Source: an uncultured Spirochaetaceae bacterium (GTDB lineage Bacteria > Spirochaetota > Spirochaetia > Sphaerochaetales > Sphaerochaetaceae). From it: a DNA stretch of 16,126 bases. Numbering within the stretch: position 1 is the first letter of the stretch; each line of letters starts with the position of its first letter. The notes under the pieces are model-generated. The model ran no database searches and was not told the DNA's origin. It saw nothing but the letters and a program-made list of their open reading frames with translations. Shown in pieces: positions 1 to 7,258 of this stretch. The stretch covers positions 1 through 16,126 of the forward strand of contig CANRIJ010000019.1 of NCBI GenBank assembly GCA_947630635.1. Reading direction: 5' to 3'. Position numbers and translations under genes: made by a program.

Positions 1-1053
1 CATGGCGCCATAGGAGATTGGAAGCATATCCTTCTCATTCGATACTTGCTTAGATGCTGTGTCTGATGAAACCAGTGAGTGGAATCCAGAGACAGCGCCA
101 CAAGCGATTGTGACAAAGAGGAATGGGAAGATGAAGTTTCCGTTTACTGACCATCCGTTGAAAGCAGCGAGCTGAACAGGAGGATTAGTTGCGAAGATAC
201 CGATAACTGCAGCTGCGATCATAGCAACAAGAAGATATGAGTTGAGGTAATCTCTTGGCTGTAGAAGTGCCCATACAGGTGTTACGCATGCAATTAGAAT
301 GTATCCAAATACAATGAACTCCCAGCTGAGCTTATTGACTCTTGCAGGAAGGAAATAGCCAACTGTGATACATCCGACAAGAAGTGCGATAGCAATTATT
401 GTATTGAATGCTGTGCCAAGCCTCTGTGAGCCCTTGTCGCTCATATTGAAGGCCTTCTTTCCAACTGAGTAGAGATTTACATACTTAAGCAAGAATCCAA
501 GTCCAACAGCAACGAGGATGAAGAGACATGATGTTGTTGCAACCTGTCCGTGTGCAAGGTTAAGTGCTGCTTCTCCTCCGTTTGTGTATGAGAAAGAGGT
601 AGCTACGATATCGCCAAATGCTGCGATAACGAGGATGCAGAAAAGATAAACGAAGGCCAAGAAGAGTCTCTTTCCAGTTCTGCCGACGTAGTTCTCAATG
701 ATGACTCCAATACTTCTTCCCTTGTTTCTGACAGATGCGAACATAGCTGAGAAGTCCTGGACAGCACCAAAGAAGATACCTCCGATTACGCACCATAGAA
801 GGACAGGAACCCAACCGAAAATGGCAGCCTGAATAGGTCCGTTGATTGGGCCAGCACCGGCGATAGAGGCAAACTGGTGTCCAAATACAACCTGTGCCTT
901 TGTCGGTACATAGTCGACTCCGTCATTGTATTCAACGGCGGGAGTGACTCTCTTGCTGTCAACACCCCAGCTTTTGGCAAGCCATCTTCCGTAGAAGATA
1001 TAACCAAGGCCTAGTGCGACAATAGCGATTACTAGGATTAATATACCGCTCAT
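1..1053 (-). CDS. cstA: CstA-family carbon starvation / pyruvate-peptide transporter, C-terminus cut by window edge
   Basis: Inner-membrane transporter of the CstA family, whose studied members take up pyruvate or peptides when carbon is scarce. I translated the minus strand from ATG 1051-1053: 351 codons stay open to base 1, so the 3' end is missing. The N-terminus (MSGILILVIAIVALGLGYIF) is a first membrane helix. The family signature lies near residues 55-105: FGHQFASIAGAGPINGP, then GWVPVLLWCVIGGIFFGAVQDF. Many further hydrophobic segments follow. The start is set by GGGAG seven bases before ATG and by the family N-terminus. A candidate promoter lies at 1093-1122. It follows the nitroreductase on the same strand with a 94-base gap, so read-through is possible. 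Family assignment is secure. The substrate cannot be read from the sequence. Confidence 0.93.
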   Translation of the reverse strand, partial: MSGILILVIAIVALGLGYIFYGRWLAKSWGVDSKRVTPAVEYNDGVDYVPTKAQVVFGHQFASIAGAGPINGPIQAAIFGWVPVLLWCVIGGIFFGAVQDFSAMFASVRNKGRSIGVIIENYVGRTGKRLFLAFVYLFCILVIAAFGDIVATSFSYTNGGEAALNLAHGQVATTSCLFILVAVGLGFLLKYVNLYSVGKKAFNMSDKGSQRLGTAFNTIIAIALLVGCITVGYFLPARVNKLSWEFIVFGYILIACVTPVWALLQPRDYLNSYLLVAMIAAAVIGIFATNPPVQLAAFNGWSVNGNFIFPFLFVTIACGAVSGFHSLVSSDTASKQVSNEKDMLPISYGAM

Positions 1054-1092
1054 ATATAACTCCCTGAAAAAGTGTAGAAAATTCAGTTTAGA

Positions 1093-1122
1093 ATTCTAGA
1101 ACTCTTTTTAGGGTAGTATCAA
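1093..1122 (-). promoter_or_regulatory. candidate sigma70-type promoter for cstA
   Basis: On the minus strand TTGATA (1117-1122) and TAGAAT (1093-1098) are separated by 18 bases. The ATG of cstA lies about 40 bases downstream, leaving room for a short leader with its GGGAG ribosome site. The fit is good by eye but no transcript is known. Confidence 0.5.
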
Positions 1123-1147
1123 GAGTTAAAGGTGACACTTAATTGTC

Positions 1148-1663
1148 TTATACAGCTAAAGTTATCTCTTTAACAGATTTTCTTTGGAAATGCTTTGGAG
1201 ATGGCTCATATTTGGAATAGCCAATCATCAGGAGGCATACCGGCACTATGTTTTCTGGGATATCAAAGGCATCTATGAGGTTTTGTGTGTCATATCCTCG
1301 TGCCCAAAGAGTTCCAAGTCCAAGCTCAGTTGCCTGATTCATCATATTTGTCGCAACGATTGTCGCATCCACTTCTCCGCTATCGTGAACTCCCGTTCTG
1401 TCATTCACATTCTTCCAGCTGATGTTCTTGTCGTAGCAAACCAAGAGTCCAAGCGGTGCATTATATGCCATTCTTGTGGCTTTTCTGAGCTTTTCTATTG
1501 CCTTATCGCTCTTGATTATATAGATAACCTCCGGCTGGAGATTTACCGCAGTAGGCGATAGTCTTCCTGCCTCTAAGATGATGCTGAGATCTCTATCGCT
1601 TACCTTCTTGTCAAAGAAGTCTCTTACCGAATATCGCTCTGTCATCAAATCCAAGTAGCTCAT
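1148..1663 (-). CDS. small nitroreductase-family FMN oxidoreductase
   Basis: 171-residue protein of the nitroreductase family, which binds FMN and reduces nitro compounds, quinones or related electrophiles with NAD(P)H in the cytoplasm. Visible motifs: the FMN-phosphate contact ERYSVR at residues 9-14; SPTAVNLQPE at 36-45, matching the SPSxxNxQPW region; GEVDATIVATNMMNQATELGLGTLW at 97-120 (in pieces: GEVDA, TNMMNQA, ELGLGTLW), the usual dimer and FMN segment; and MIGYSK near 146-151. The length fits the short subclass common in anaerobes. AGGAG six bases before ATG fixes the start. A TATAAT-like hexamer lies at 1690-1695 on the same strand, without a convincing -35. It points away from the tRNA gene and lies upstream of cstA. 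The natural substrate is unknown. Confidence 0.9.
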   Translation of the reverse strand: MSYLDLMTERYSVRDFFDKKVSDRDLSIILEAGRLSPTAVNLQPEVIYIIKSDKAIEKLRKATRMAYNAPLGLLVCYDKNISWKNVNDRTGVHDSGEVDATIVATNMMNQATELGLGTLWARGYDTQNLIDAFDIPENIVPVCLLMIGYSKYEPSPKHFQRKSVKEITLAV

Positions 1664-1813
1664 GTTTTCTCCTGAGATTATTGTAAACGATTATATTGCT
1701 CTCTTTGATAGACTTTGCTGATAAACTTGGAATTATCGAGGCTGGAAATTAAATTCAAATGCCATACTAAATCTAAAGAGATTCCTTAAAAATAGGCGGT
1801 GGCATCTGTTTTC

Positions 1814-1828
1814 AATAGACAGTCTATT
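1814..1828. promoter_or_regulatory. 15-base palindrome, operator-like
   Basis: AATAGAC-A-GTCTATT is a perfect 7+1+7 palindrome in the 226-base gap between the nitroreductase start and the tRNA gene. The one-base centre is too short for an RNA hairpin, so a dimeric DNA-binding protein is the more natural reading. It is about 150 bases from the nitroreductase start and about 60 from the tRNA. The rest of the gap is AT-rich with no other clear signal. Confidence 0.3.
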
Positions 1829-1889
1829 TTCGCTTCTTTTCAGAGTCTTATTCAAAATCAGGAGAAAAGATGATAATCTAACTTTGCTT

Positions 1890-1962
1890 GGGGATGTAGC
1901 TCACCTGGCTAGAGCGGCGGCTTCGCAAGCCACAGAAGGGAGTTCGAGTCTCCTCATCTCCA
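1890..1962 (+). tRNA. tRNA-Ala, anticodon CGC
   Basis: A 73-base cloverleaf folds by eye: acceptor GGGGATG/CATCTCC with discriminator A at 1962, D arm GCTC/GAGC, anticodon loop TTCGCAA with anticodon CGC at 1924-1926, four-base variable region AGAA, and T arm GGGAG-TTCGAGT-CTCCT. The G3:U70 wobble pair in the acceptor stem is the classic identity element of alanine tRNA and supports the anticodon call. CCA is not encoded. The anticodon stem (GCGGC/GCCAC) has one C-A mismatch. A GATAAT hexamer at 1872-1877 could be its -10 box. It decodes GCG and converges with the next gene 15 bases away. Confidence 0.93.
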
Positions 1963-1977
1963 AATTCGCATACTTTC

Positions 1978-2496
1978 TCAGGTCCTTAATATTGCCCCGA
2001 CATATCCTAAAACACTGAATGGGACGGGAAGTCCTAGTCCAAACGAGGCAGATCCATAGATTCCCACAGTGACTCCAACTCCGGCTCTGGATATGTAGGC
2101 ATAGGAGAAATCTGCTGCTGTTGAAAAACCGAGGCCTGTTATTCTGGGACCTAAGGAAGCGGTTATTCCTAGAGTCGGGATAATGAAGTTGAAGACATTC
2201 TCTTCGTTTATCTTTGCAGTGAATAAAAGTCCAACAGTGCTTGTAACTCCAATCATCAGATAGTTATTGTTTTCAAAAGACACTCCAAAGGGCACAGAGA
2301 TCGGTATTCCGATTCCCATTCCAAAGTGGTCGTTGATATCCCAGCTGTAGAGATAGTTATTTTGGACAGAGCCTACTATGTACTCGGATGCTACGCCTCC
2401 CCCAAATGATAGCGTTATATAGTCATTCGGGGCCGAGAACAAGGAGAGTGGTATGAGCATAAGCATAATCAGGATGCAAATCGCTTTTTTCATCAT
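1978..2496 (-). CDS. small exported protein, probable outer-membrane beta-barrel type, function unknown
   Basis: 172 residues, no family recognised. The N-terminus is a clear Sec signal peptide (MMKK, hydrophobic stretch, then a likely cut after LFSA at about residue 22), leaving about 150 residues. The mature part is rich in Gly, Ser, Phe and Tyr, with alternating short hydrophobic strands such as GMGIGIPISVPFGVSF and a glycine-rich C-terminal third. This pattern suits a small outer-membrane barrel. It has no cysteine lipobox and ends in LRT rather than an aromatic residue. Two ATG codons adjoin (2494-2496 and 2491-2493) and neither has a Shine-Dalgarno sequence. A TATAAT lies six bases upstream, so the message may be leaderless. 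It is a single gene convergent with the tRNA and divergent from the cupin gene. Confidence 0.75.
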   Translation of the reverse strand: MMKKAICILIMLMLIPLSLFSAPNDYITLSFGGGVASEYIVGSVQNNYLYSWDINDHFGMGIGIPISVPFGVSFENNNYLMIGVTSTVGLLFTAKINEENVFNFIIPTLGITASLGPRITGLGFSTAADFSYAYISRAGVGVTVGIYGSASFGLGLPVPFSVLGYVGAILRT

Positions 2497-2502
2497 AGGT
2501 AA

Positions 2503-2508
2503 ATTATA
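2503..2508 (-). promoter_or_regulatory. -10 box (TATAAT) directly before the exported-protein gene
   Basis: Perfect TATAAT on the minus strand, six bases before the ATG. If used, transcription would start at or within a base or two of the start codon. The -35 region at 16-18 bases spacing (AAATTT, GAAATT or TGAAAT) is poor, so confidence is limited. Confidence 0.4.
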
Positions 2509-2628
2509 TCGCGATTTGAGACGAAAATTTCATGCTGTGGCCTCTAGTCATTTAATGGGTATGGTTTTGCTCTTAAAAATATGTCTTTTTGAGATTCTGG
2601 TCTTATTCTTAGTCTATGGAGGAGAACT

Positions 2629-2967
2629 ATGGATTCGTACATTAAGAACATACCGATTGATGAGGTTTTCAAATTAAAGGACGAGATTAGGGCTGATAGG
2701 GGGCAGATAGTCAGCAAGACCCTATTTCAGAATGGGCATGTGAGCATAACTCTCTTTGCCTTCTCAAAGGGAGAGGAGATATCAGCGCATGACTCAGAGG
2801 GAGATGCATTTGTTCATGTTCTTGAGGGAACTGGAGAGTTTCATGTAGGAGATGACAAGTTTGTTCTAAATGCAGGCGATGCCTTGGTAATGCCTCACAA
2901 GGTGATGCATTCAGTCTATGCCCCAAGTGATTTCAAGTGGATTCTCACGGTTGTGTTCCCCAATTGA
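2629..2967 (+). CDS. small single-domain cupin protein
   Basis: 112 residues forming one cupin_2 barrel. Cupin motif 1 is degenerate: residues near 52-73 run from SAHDSEGDAF through VHVLEGTGEF, with H54 and a later His-rich region as possible metal ligands. Motif 2 is clearer: GDALVMPHKVMHSV near 83-97, with PH and a following His. Proteins like this often bind a metal or small ligand, and many have no assigned reaction. The ribosome site GGAGGAG at 2618-2624 is strong and sets the start. The stop is seven bases before the flavodiiron gene, so the two are surely co-transcribed. That suggests a role in oxygen, NO or metal stress, but the exact activity cannot be told. Confidence 0.85.
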   Translation: MDSYIKNIPIDEVFKLKDEIRADRGQIVSKTLFQNGHVSITLFAFSKGEEISAHDSEGDAFVHVLEGTGEFHVGDDKFVLNAGDALVMPHKVMHSVYAPSDFKWILTVVFPN

Positions 2968-2974
2968 GGCTAAG

Positions 2975-4162
2975 ATGAAGCGGAGAGTCAAGAACAATGT
3001 AAGCTGGGTTGGCTATATAGACTGGGAACTCGAGACATTTCACGGCGATGACTATTCAATCAGGCATGGCTCATCTCAGAATGCCTATCTGATTGAAGAA
3101 GAGAAGACTGTTTTGATAGATACGGTCTGGACTCCTCATAGATTTGACTTTGTGGAGAATCTCAAAAGTGAAATAGATCTTAGTAAGATTGATTTTATTG
3201 TGGCAAACCATGGGGAGTGCGATCATTCGGGCTCTCTTACTGCGCTAACGGATGAGATCCCGACTTGTCCTATTTACTGCACTCAGAATGCCGTTAAAAG
3301 CATAGAGGGCCAATATGGAAAGAGAGGTTGGGATTTTCATGTGGTAAAGACCGGTGACTCTATTGATATTGGGAATGGGAAGAAGCTGGTATTTGTTGAG
3401 ATGCAGATGCTGCATTGGCCTGACTCAATGGCAACGTATTTAACAGGAGACAATATACTCTTTTCAAATGATGCCTTTGGTCAGCATTTTGCTGTTGAGG
3501 AGCTCTTTAACGACAAAGCCGATCAGTGCGTTCTCTTTCATGAGGCAATGAAGTACTACGCCAATATACTTATGCCATTCTCTTCGATACTTAAGAGAAA
3601 GCTTCAGGAGATTGCCTCTCTTGATCTTGTCTTTGATATGATTGCTCCCTCTCATGGAGTCATATGGAGAGATAATCCCACTCAGATTATTGAGAAGTAT
3701 GCATCTTGGTGCGATGACTACAAGGAGAATCAGGTCACCATTGTCTACGATACTATGTGGAATGGAACCGAAAAGATTGCCCACGCCATTTCAGAAGAGA
3801 TAGCCAAAGAGGACCCAGAGGTCGTAGTGAAGGTCTTCTCTATAGCAAAGAGCGATAAGAATGAGGTCATGACTGAGGTTATGAAGAGCAAGGCCATAGC
3901 CCTTGGGTCTCCCACGGTCGGACGAAGCATTCTATCCTCGGTCGCCGGCTGGACTGAGTTCTTAAAGCAGCTTAGGTTCACAGGCAAAAAAGCCGGGGCT
4001 TTTGGATGCTATGGCTGGAGCGGTGAGTCGGTGAAGATTCTCCAAGGCCTTCTGAAAGATGCAGGCTTTGATGTAATTGAAGAGACTATTTTCTCCAACT
4101 GGAATCCAGATGAGGAGGACCTATCTAAAGTTCCGGTGTTTGCAAAGAGCCTTCTTAGCTGA
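2975..4162 (+). CDS. fprA: class A flavodiiron protein (O2/NO reductase)
   Basis: Cytoplasmic flavodiiron protein, which reduces O2 to water or NO to N2O with electrons usually passed from rubredoxin. 395 residues, the normal length. The N-terminal metallo-beta-lactamase-like domain (about 1-250) has the complete diiron ligand set: H79, E81, D83 and H84 in NHGECDHSG, then H147 (MLHWPD), D166 (SNDAFG) and H227 (SHGVIW). The C-terminal flavodoxin domain begins near 254 with VTIVYDTMWNGTEKIA, the FMN loop. No rubredoxin or oxidoreductase domain is fused, so it is class A. I chose ATG 2975 because GAGG lies five bases upstream. An ATG 57 bases earlier (2918) is inside the cupin gene and would add an unrelated tail. 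It is the second gene of the cupin operon and ends at a terminator. Confidence 0.95.
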   Translation: MKRRVKNNVSWVGYIDWELETFHGDDYSIRHGSSQNAYLIEEEKTVLIDTVWTPHRFDFVENLKSEIDLSKIDFIVANHGECDHSGSLTALTDEIPTCPIYCTQNAVKSIEGQYGKRGWDFHVVKTGDSIDIGNGKKLVFVEMQMLHWPDSMATYLTGDNILFSNDAFGQHFAVEELFNDKADQCVLFHEAMKYYANILMPFSSILKRKLQEIASLDLVFDMIAPSHGVIWRDNPTQIIEKYASWCDDYKENQVTIVYDTMWNGTEKIAHAISEEIAKEDPEVVVKVFSIAKSDKNEVMTEVMKSKAIALGSPTVGRSILSSVAGWTEFLKQLRFTGKKAGAFGCYGWSGESVKILQGLLKDAGFDVIEETIFSNWNPDEEDLSKVPVFAKSLLS

Positions 4163-4178
4163 TGGGGCCTCTTTTTTT
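4144..4178 (+). terminator. rho-independent terminator after the flavodiiron gene
   Basis: AAAGAGCC (4144-4151) can pair with GG-C-CTCTTT (from 4166), with one bulged C, followed by a run of seven T at 4172-4178. The left arm lies inside the last codons of the flavodiiron gene. The remaining bases to 4331 show nothing further. Confidence 0.5.
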
Positions 4179-4331
4179 ATGGGTTTGTCCTCAATCAGAT
4201 AATCAATGGCTTTATAGAATTGATGTCAAGCTTCGTGTGGATTCTATTGGGAGACTGTCTATATCTCTATCCAGATTCTGTCTTTGTGTATTGCATACTA
4301 AGATTGCCATCTCTCAAGAATGTTTTTTGCC

Positions 4332-5207
4332 TTAGAGAGCATTTGCTTTTCTGAAATAATCCAAGAAGAGCCTTGCGCTTTCGGCCAAGAAATGGCTTTT
4401 CTTCCAGACAAGGAAGAGCTTTGATTCAAGACGCGGGGCAAATGGAAGAAATACAAGCTTCTCGTCATCGTCGCTTATAAGGCCCTCTAAGCCAACAAGG
4501 TAGCCGTATCCTTCTTTGGCCATTAGCGAGGCATTGTAGATTAGATTGTATGTTGAAATGCTGTACTCTGGTTCTGCATTTTCTGGAAGCCATGGATTTA
4601 TGATTCCCTCAGAAAGGGCATGACGCGATATCATGATTCTCTTGTCAATAAGGTCTTCGCGCTCTATTTTTCCTTTTTCAGATAGCTTATCCTCTCTTGG
4701 TATATACACTCCCCATACGTCTTTTATATTTAGCTCCACCGATTCATAGCTGCTGTCATTGTCTTTTCCAATCATCAGAGCATAATCAAGTAGGCCCTTC
4801 TCAAGGCGCTCGATAACGTCCCATCTGTCTCCGGAGTAGAGATTGAATACTACTTTTTCATAGTCTTTTTTCATCAGCGATGCTGCTCTTGCCACTAGGC
4901 GCATTCCAATTGACTCTGCACCTCCTATATTGATTCCTCCCGATATTTCCTCGTTTCCGATTAGCTCTTTTTCCGTTTTTTCATACAGATCTAGAATTTC
5001 CTCAGACCTCTTTCTCAAAAGCTCTCCTGTTGGAGTTAGGGATATCCTCTTGCCTTCCCTTATGAAAAGGCTCCTTCCTATTTCGTTTTCTAGTTCTCTT
5101 ATCTGTCTGGATAAATTTGGCTGAGTTGTATTTAGAGAGTATGAGGCTTTAGTAAAGCTCTTTTCCTTCACTATTGCCATGAAATACCTAAGTGTCCGTA
5201 TATCCAT
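4332..5207 (-). CDS. LysR-type transcriptional regulator
   Basis: 291-residue LysR-family DNA-binding regulator, normal length. The N-terminal winged helix-turn-helix spans about 1-60: MDIRTLRYFMAIVKEKSFT, then the recognition-helix region TTQPNLSRQIRELENEIG and the wing ending LTPTGE. The C-terminal effector domain (about 90-290) starts at GGINIGGAES and would bind a small inducer. It is divergent from the hydrolase-flavodoxin pair with an 85-base shared control region, the standard LysR layout, so these two genes are its likely targets. It has no Shine-Dalgarno sequence. A TATAAA box lies eight bases before ATG, which again suggests a very short or absent leader. The inducer is unknown. Confidence 0.93.
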   Translation of the reverse strand: MDIRTLRYFMAIVKEKSFTKASYSLNTTQPNLSRQIRELENEIGRSLFIREGKRISLTPTGELLRKRSEEILDLYEKTEKELIGNEEISGGINIGGAESIGMRLVARAASLMKKDYEKVVFNLYSGDRWDVIERLEKGLLDYALMIGKDNDSSYESVELNIKDVWGVYIPREDKLSEKGKIEREDLIDKRIMISRHALSEGIINPWLPENAEPEYSISTYNLIYNASLMAKEGYGYLVGLEGLISDDDEKLVFLPFAPRLESKLFLVWKKSHFLAESARLFLDYFRKANAL

Positions 5208-5292
5208 AATTTTTATTTATATTATCCCATAATAAATAAGAATTTTTAATTAAACGAACTTTCATCTATGCTTTAAATGAGGAATTTTTACT
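5208..5292. promoter_or_regulatory. divergent LysR/hydrolase control region with palindrome
   Basis: 85 very AT-rich bases between two divergent starts. At 5220-5234 TATTAT-CCC-ATAATA is a perfect 6+3+6 palindrome and contains a T-N11-A pattern, as expected for a LysR box. It overlaps the TATAAA (5216-5221) and GATAAT (5221-5226) candidates for the LysR gene on the minus strand, consistent with autorepression. For the hydrolase, GAGG at 5279-5282 lies ten bases before ATG. Its promoter is not clear. Confidence 0.5.
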
Positions 5293-6264
5293 ATGAGTAA
5301 GAGTCAGAGTTTAACGGATAATTGGGATAAGGTTTTTAGTAAGAGCGATAGAGTTCAGCATAGAAAAGTGACATTCAGAAATAGATTCTCAATAGAGCTT
5401 GCCGCTGATGAATATATGCCAAAGGGCAAAGAAGCTCCATTTGCAGCAATTGCTGTCTCTGGTCCCTTTGGCGCAGTGAAAGAGCAGTCTTCTGGACTTT
5501 ATGCCCAAGAGCTTGCAGAGAGAGGTTTTCTCACAATAGCGTTTGACCCATCATTTACTGGAGAGAGTGGAGGAGAGGTAAGAAACGTAGCCTCACCTGA
5601 TATCAACACAGAGGATTTTCAGGCAGCAGTTGATTATCTATCAGCTAATCCGCTTGTAGATCCAGATAAAATTGGAATTCTCGGTATTTGCGGTTGGGGA
5701 GGAATAGCTTTAAATGCAGCTCAGTTAGATTCAAGGATTAAGGCGACTGTTGCATCCACTATGTATGATATGTCTCGTGTGACAGCCCAAGGTTACTTTG
5801 ACAGATTGGATGAGAAGGGCAGGGATGAGATGAAAAGAGCTCTCAGTGATGAGAGGACTATAGATTATAAGAGAGGATCTTTTAGCAGAGCGGGTGGAGT
5901 AGCCGATCCGCTTCCTGATGATGCTCCATGGTTTGTAAGGGACTATCATGATTACTATAAGACAAAAAGGGGTTATCATGAGAGGTCGCTTAATAGCAAT
6001 GATGGCTGGAATGCCACGTCTTCACTCTCGTTCTTAAATACCAAAATGCTCTCGTATCTTGAGGAGATAAAGAGCGCTGTAATGCTTATTCATGGAGAGA
6101 AGGCACATTCAGTTTATTTCAGTAAGGATGCCTTTAATAGGCTAAAGGGCGATAACAAGAGCCTTGTTATTATCCCTGGGGCTGTACACACAGATCTATA
6201 TGATAGAAAGGATGTTATTCCTTTTGACATGATTGAGAGCTTTTATAGGGAGTATCTCGTTTGA
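5293..6264 (+). CDS. alpha/beta-hydrolase, dienelactone-hydrolase/YcjY type with Cys nucleophile
   Basis: 323-residue cytoplasmic alpha/beta-hydrolase with no signal peptide. The nucleophile elbow is GICGWGG at 131-137, with C133 where serine hydrolases have Ser, as in dienelactone hydrolases. The base is probably H299 (PGAVHTD) and the acid E269 in IHGEKAHS, though Asp is more usual. The oxyanion region is probably VSGPFGAVKEQ near 55-65, and FDPSFTGESGGE near 84-95 is a typical strand-turn of this group. The segment at about 155-250 is a lid-like insertion. It is divergent from the LysR gene and 13 bases before the flavodoxin gene, which points to one LysR-controlled operon. The substrate is unknown. 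An ester, lactone or reactive electrophile would fit the neighbours, but that is inference. Confidence 0.88.
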   Translation: MSKSQSLTDNWDKVFSKSDRVQHRKVTFRNRFSIELAADEYMPKGKEAPFAAIAVSGPFGAVKEQSSGLYAQELAERGFLTIAFDPSFTGESGGEVRNVASPDINTEDFQAAVDYLSANPLVDPDKIGILGICGWGGIALNAAQLDSRIKATVASTMYDMSRVTAQGYFDRLDEKGRDEMKRALSDERTIDYKRGSFSRAGGVADPLPDDAPWFVRDYHDYYKTKRGYHERSLNSNDGWNATSSLSFLNTKMLSYLEEIKSAVMLIHGEKAHSVYFSKDAFNRLKGDNKSLVIIPGAVHTDLYDRKDVIPFDMIESFYREYLV

Positions 6265-6277
6265 TATTGGAGGTATT

Positions 6278-6934
6278 ATGAAAAATATCAAAGCATTGGC
6301 CATATTTGCGCTTTTGCTTGTTTTTCTCTTACAAAGTGTAGGATGCAGTGGTAGCACAGAGGTAAAGAATGCTTCCGTTCTAGCAGGAGATACAGGAAGT
6401 GGAAATAGCTCTCTTGATGCACAACTTGAGGGTAATAGAAGCGATATCCTTGTAGTCTATTTCTCCGCTCAGGGACATACAAAGAGCGTTGCCACAAGAA
6501 TAGCTGGTTACTTGGGATCGGATACCTATGAGATAGTTCCATCTAAGCCATATACTCAATCCGATCTTGCGTACAACAACTCTGATAGCAGAGCCTCAAA
6601 AGAGAATAGAGATCAGAGTGCAAGGCCTGAAATTAGCAGTACAACACCTGATTTAGGAAGCTATGATTATATATTTTTAGGCTACCCAATATGGTTTGGA
6701 AGCGCTCCTAAGATTATATCGACATTTCTTGAGAATACAAATCTTGCTGGCAAAACCATAATTCCATTCTGTACCTCTTCCTCATCTCCGATTGGAAATA
6801 GCGCTTCTTCGCTTCATTCAAAGGCAAGTTGTTCAACATGGCAGAATGGAAGAGTATTCACGTCATCTCAGCAGTCAGATGGTGTTATAAGAGCCTGGCT
6901 TGAAGGCCTTGATTTAAAGAGAAATACAAAGTGA
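6278..6934 (+). CDS. lipoprotein-anchored flavodoxin
   Basis: 218-residue flavodoxin with an export signal. Residues 1-22 form a lipoprotein signal peptide (MKNIK, then a hydrophobic run) ending at C23 in QSVGC. Ser at -3 is unusual for enteric bacteria but tolerated in relaxed lipoboxes. A low-complexity linker (24-55) precedes the flavodoxin fold: ILVVYFSAQGHTKS at 57-70 is the FMN-phosphate loop, and FLGYPIWFGSAP near 133-144 is an FMN-ring contact. The protein should sit on the outer face of the inner membrane or on the outer membrane, not with cytosolic flavodoxins. ATG 6278 was chosen for GGAGG at 6269-6273 and the signal peptide. An earlier in-frame ATG at 6233 lies inside the hydrolase gene. 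It shares the hydrolase operon. Its redox partner is unknown. Confidence 0.88.
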   Translation: MKNIKALAIFALLLVFLLQSVGCSGSTEVKNASVLAGDTGSGNSSLDAQLEGNRSDILVVYFSAQGHTKSVATRIAGYLGSDTYEIVPSKPYTQSDLAYNNSDSRASKENRDQSARPEISSTTPDLGSYDYIFLGYPIWFGSAPKIISTFLENTNLAGKTIIPFCTSSSSPIGNSASSLHSKASCSTWQNGRVFTSSQQSDGVIRAWLEGLDLKRNTK

Positions 6935-7258
6935 GTCACCTTGATCTCTTCAAAAGAGCAAAGAGTAAGACGCTAATTGAGTGAGTGGGAGCCCATCTCA
7001 GCACTTTAATGTGGTATTTAGAGCTTGGAGCTGACATATTTCGACTCCAAGTAATCTAAATTGTCATAGATAGTGTGCCTCTCTTTTTGATTTTTCTCTT
7101 AATGAACGGGTAATGGAAAGAATAATGCTCTTTAGAGATATGAGAAAAACGATTGACTTGACCGTGAAGAAAAGTGATACCTTTCGAGTGCTAAAGATGA
7201 AAAAAGTTTCATAAAATACTACTTTTATTAATAGTCGTCGATAAATACCTTTGTGATT
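6935..7258. other. long intergenic stretch with two hairpins, no gene seen
   Basis: No convincing gene on either strand. On the plus strand, TGAGTGG/CCA-T-CTCA (6982-7000, loop GAGC, one bulged T) and CTTGGAG/CTCCAAG (7024-7051, 14-base loop, perfect 7-bp stem) are two hairpins 23 bases apart. Neither is followed by a T run, so they are not standard terminators. The rest is AT-rich. The hydrolase-flavodoxin operon therefore has no clear terminator. Confidence 0.45.

Noticed and set aside
786..1007. 73-codon minus-strand open frame
   Set aside because: It is in another frame of the CstA gene, which is open through the whole region with family motifs.
1184..1561. 125-codon plus-strand open frame
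   Set aside because: It lies antisense within the nitroreductase gene, whose motifs and ribosome site are clear. The translated product resembles nothing.
2918..2974. 19-residue N-terminal extension of the flavodiiron protein
   Set aside because: It lies inside the cupin gene and has no ribosome site. ATG 2975 has GAGG five bases upstream and gives the family N-terminus.
6233..6277. 15-residue N-terminal extension of the flavodoxin
   Set aside because: It overlaps the end of the hydrolase gene and would bury the lipoprotein signal peptide. ATG 6278 has GGAGG.
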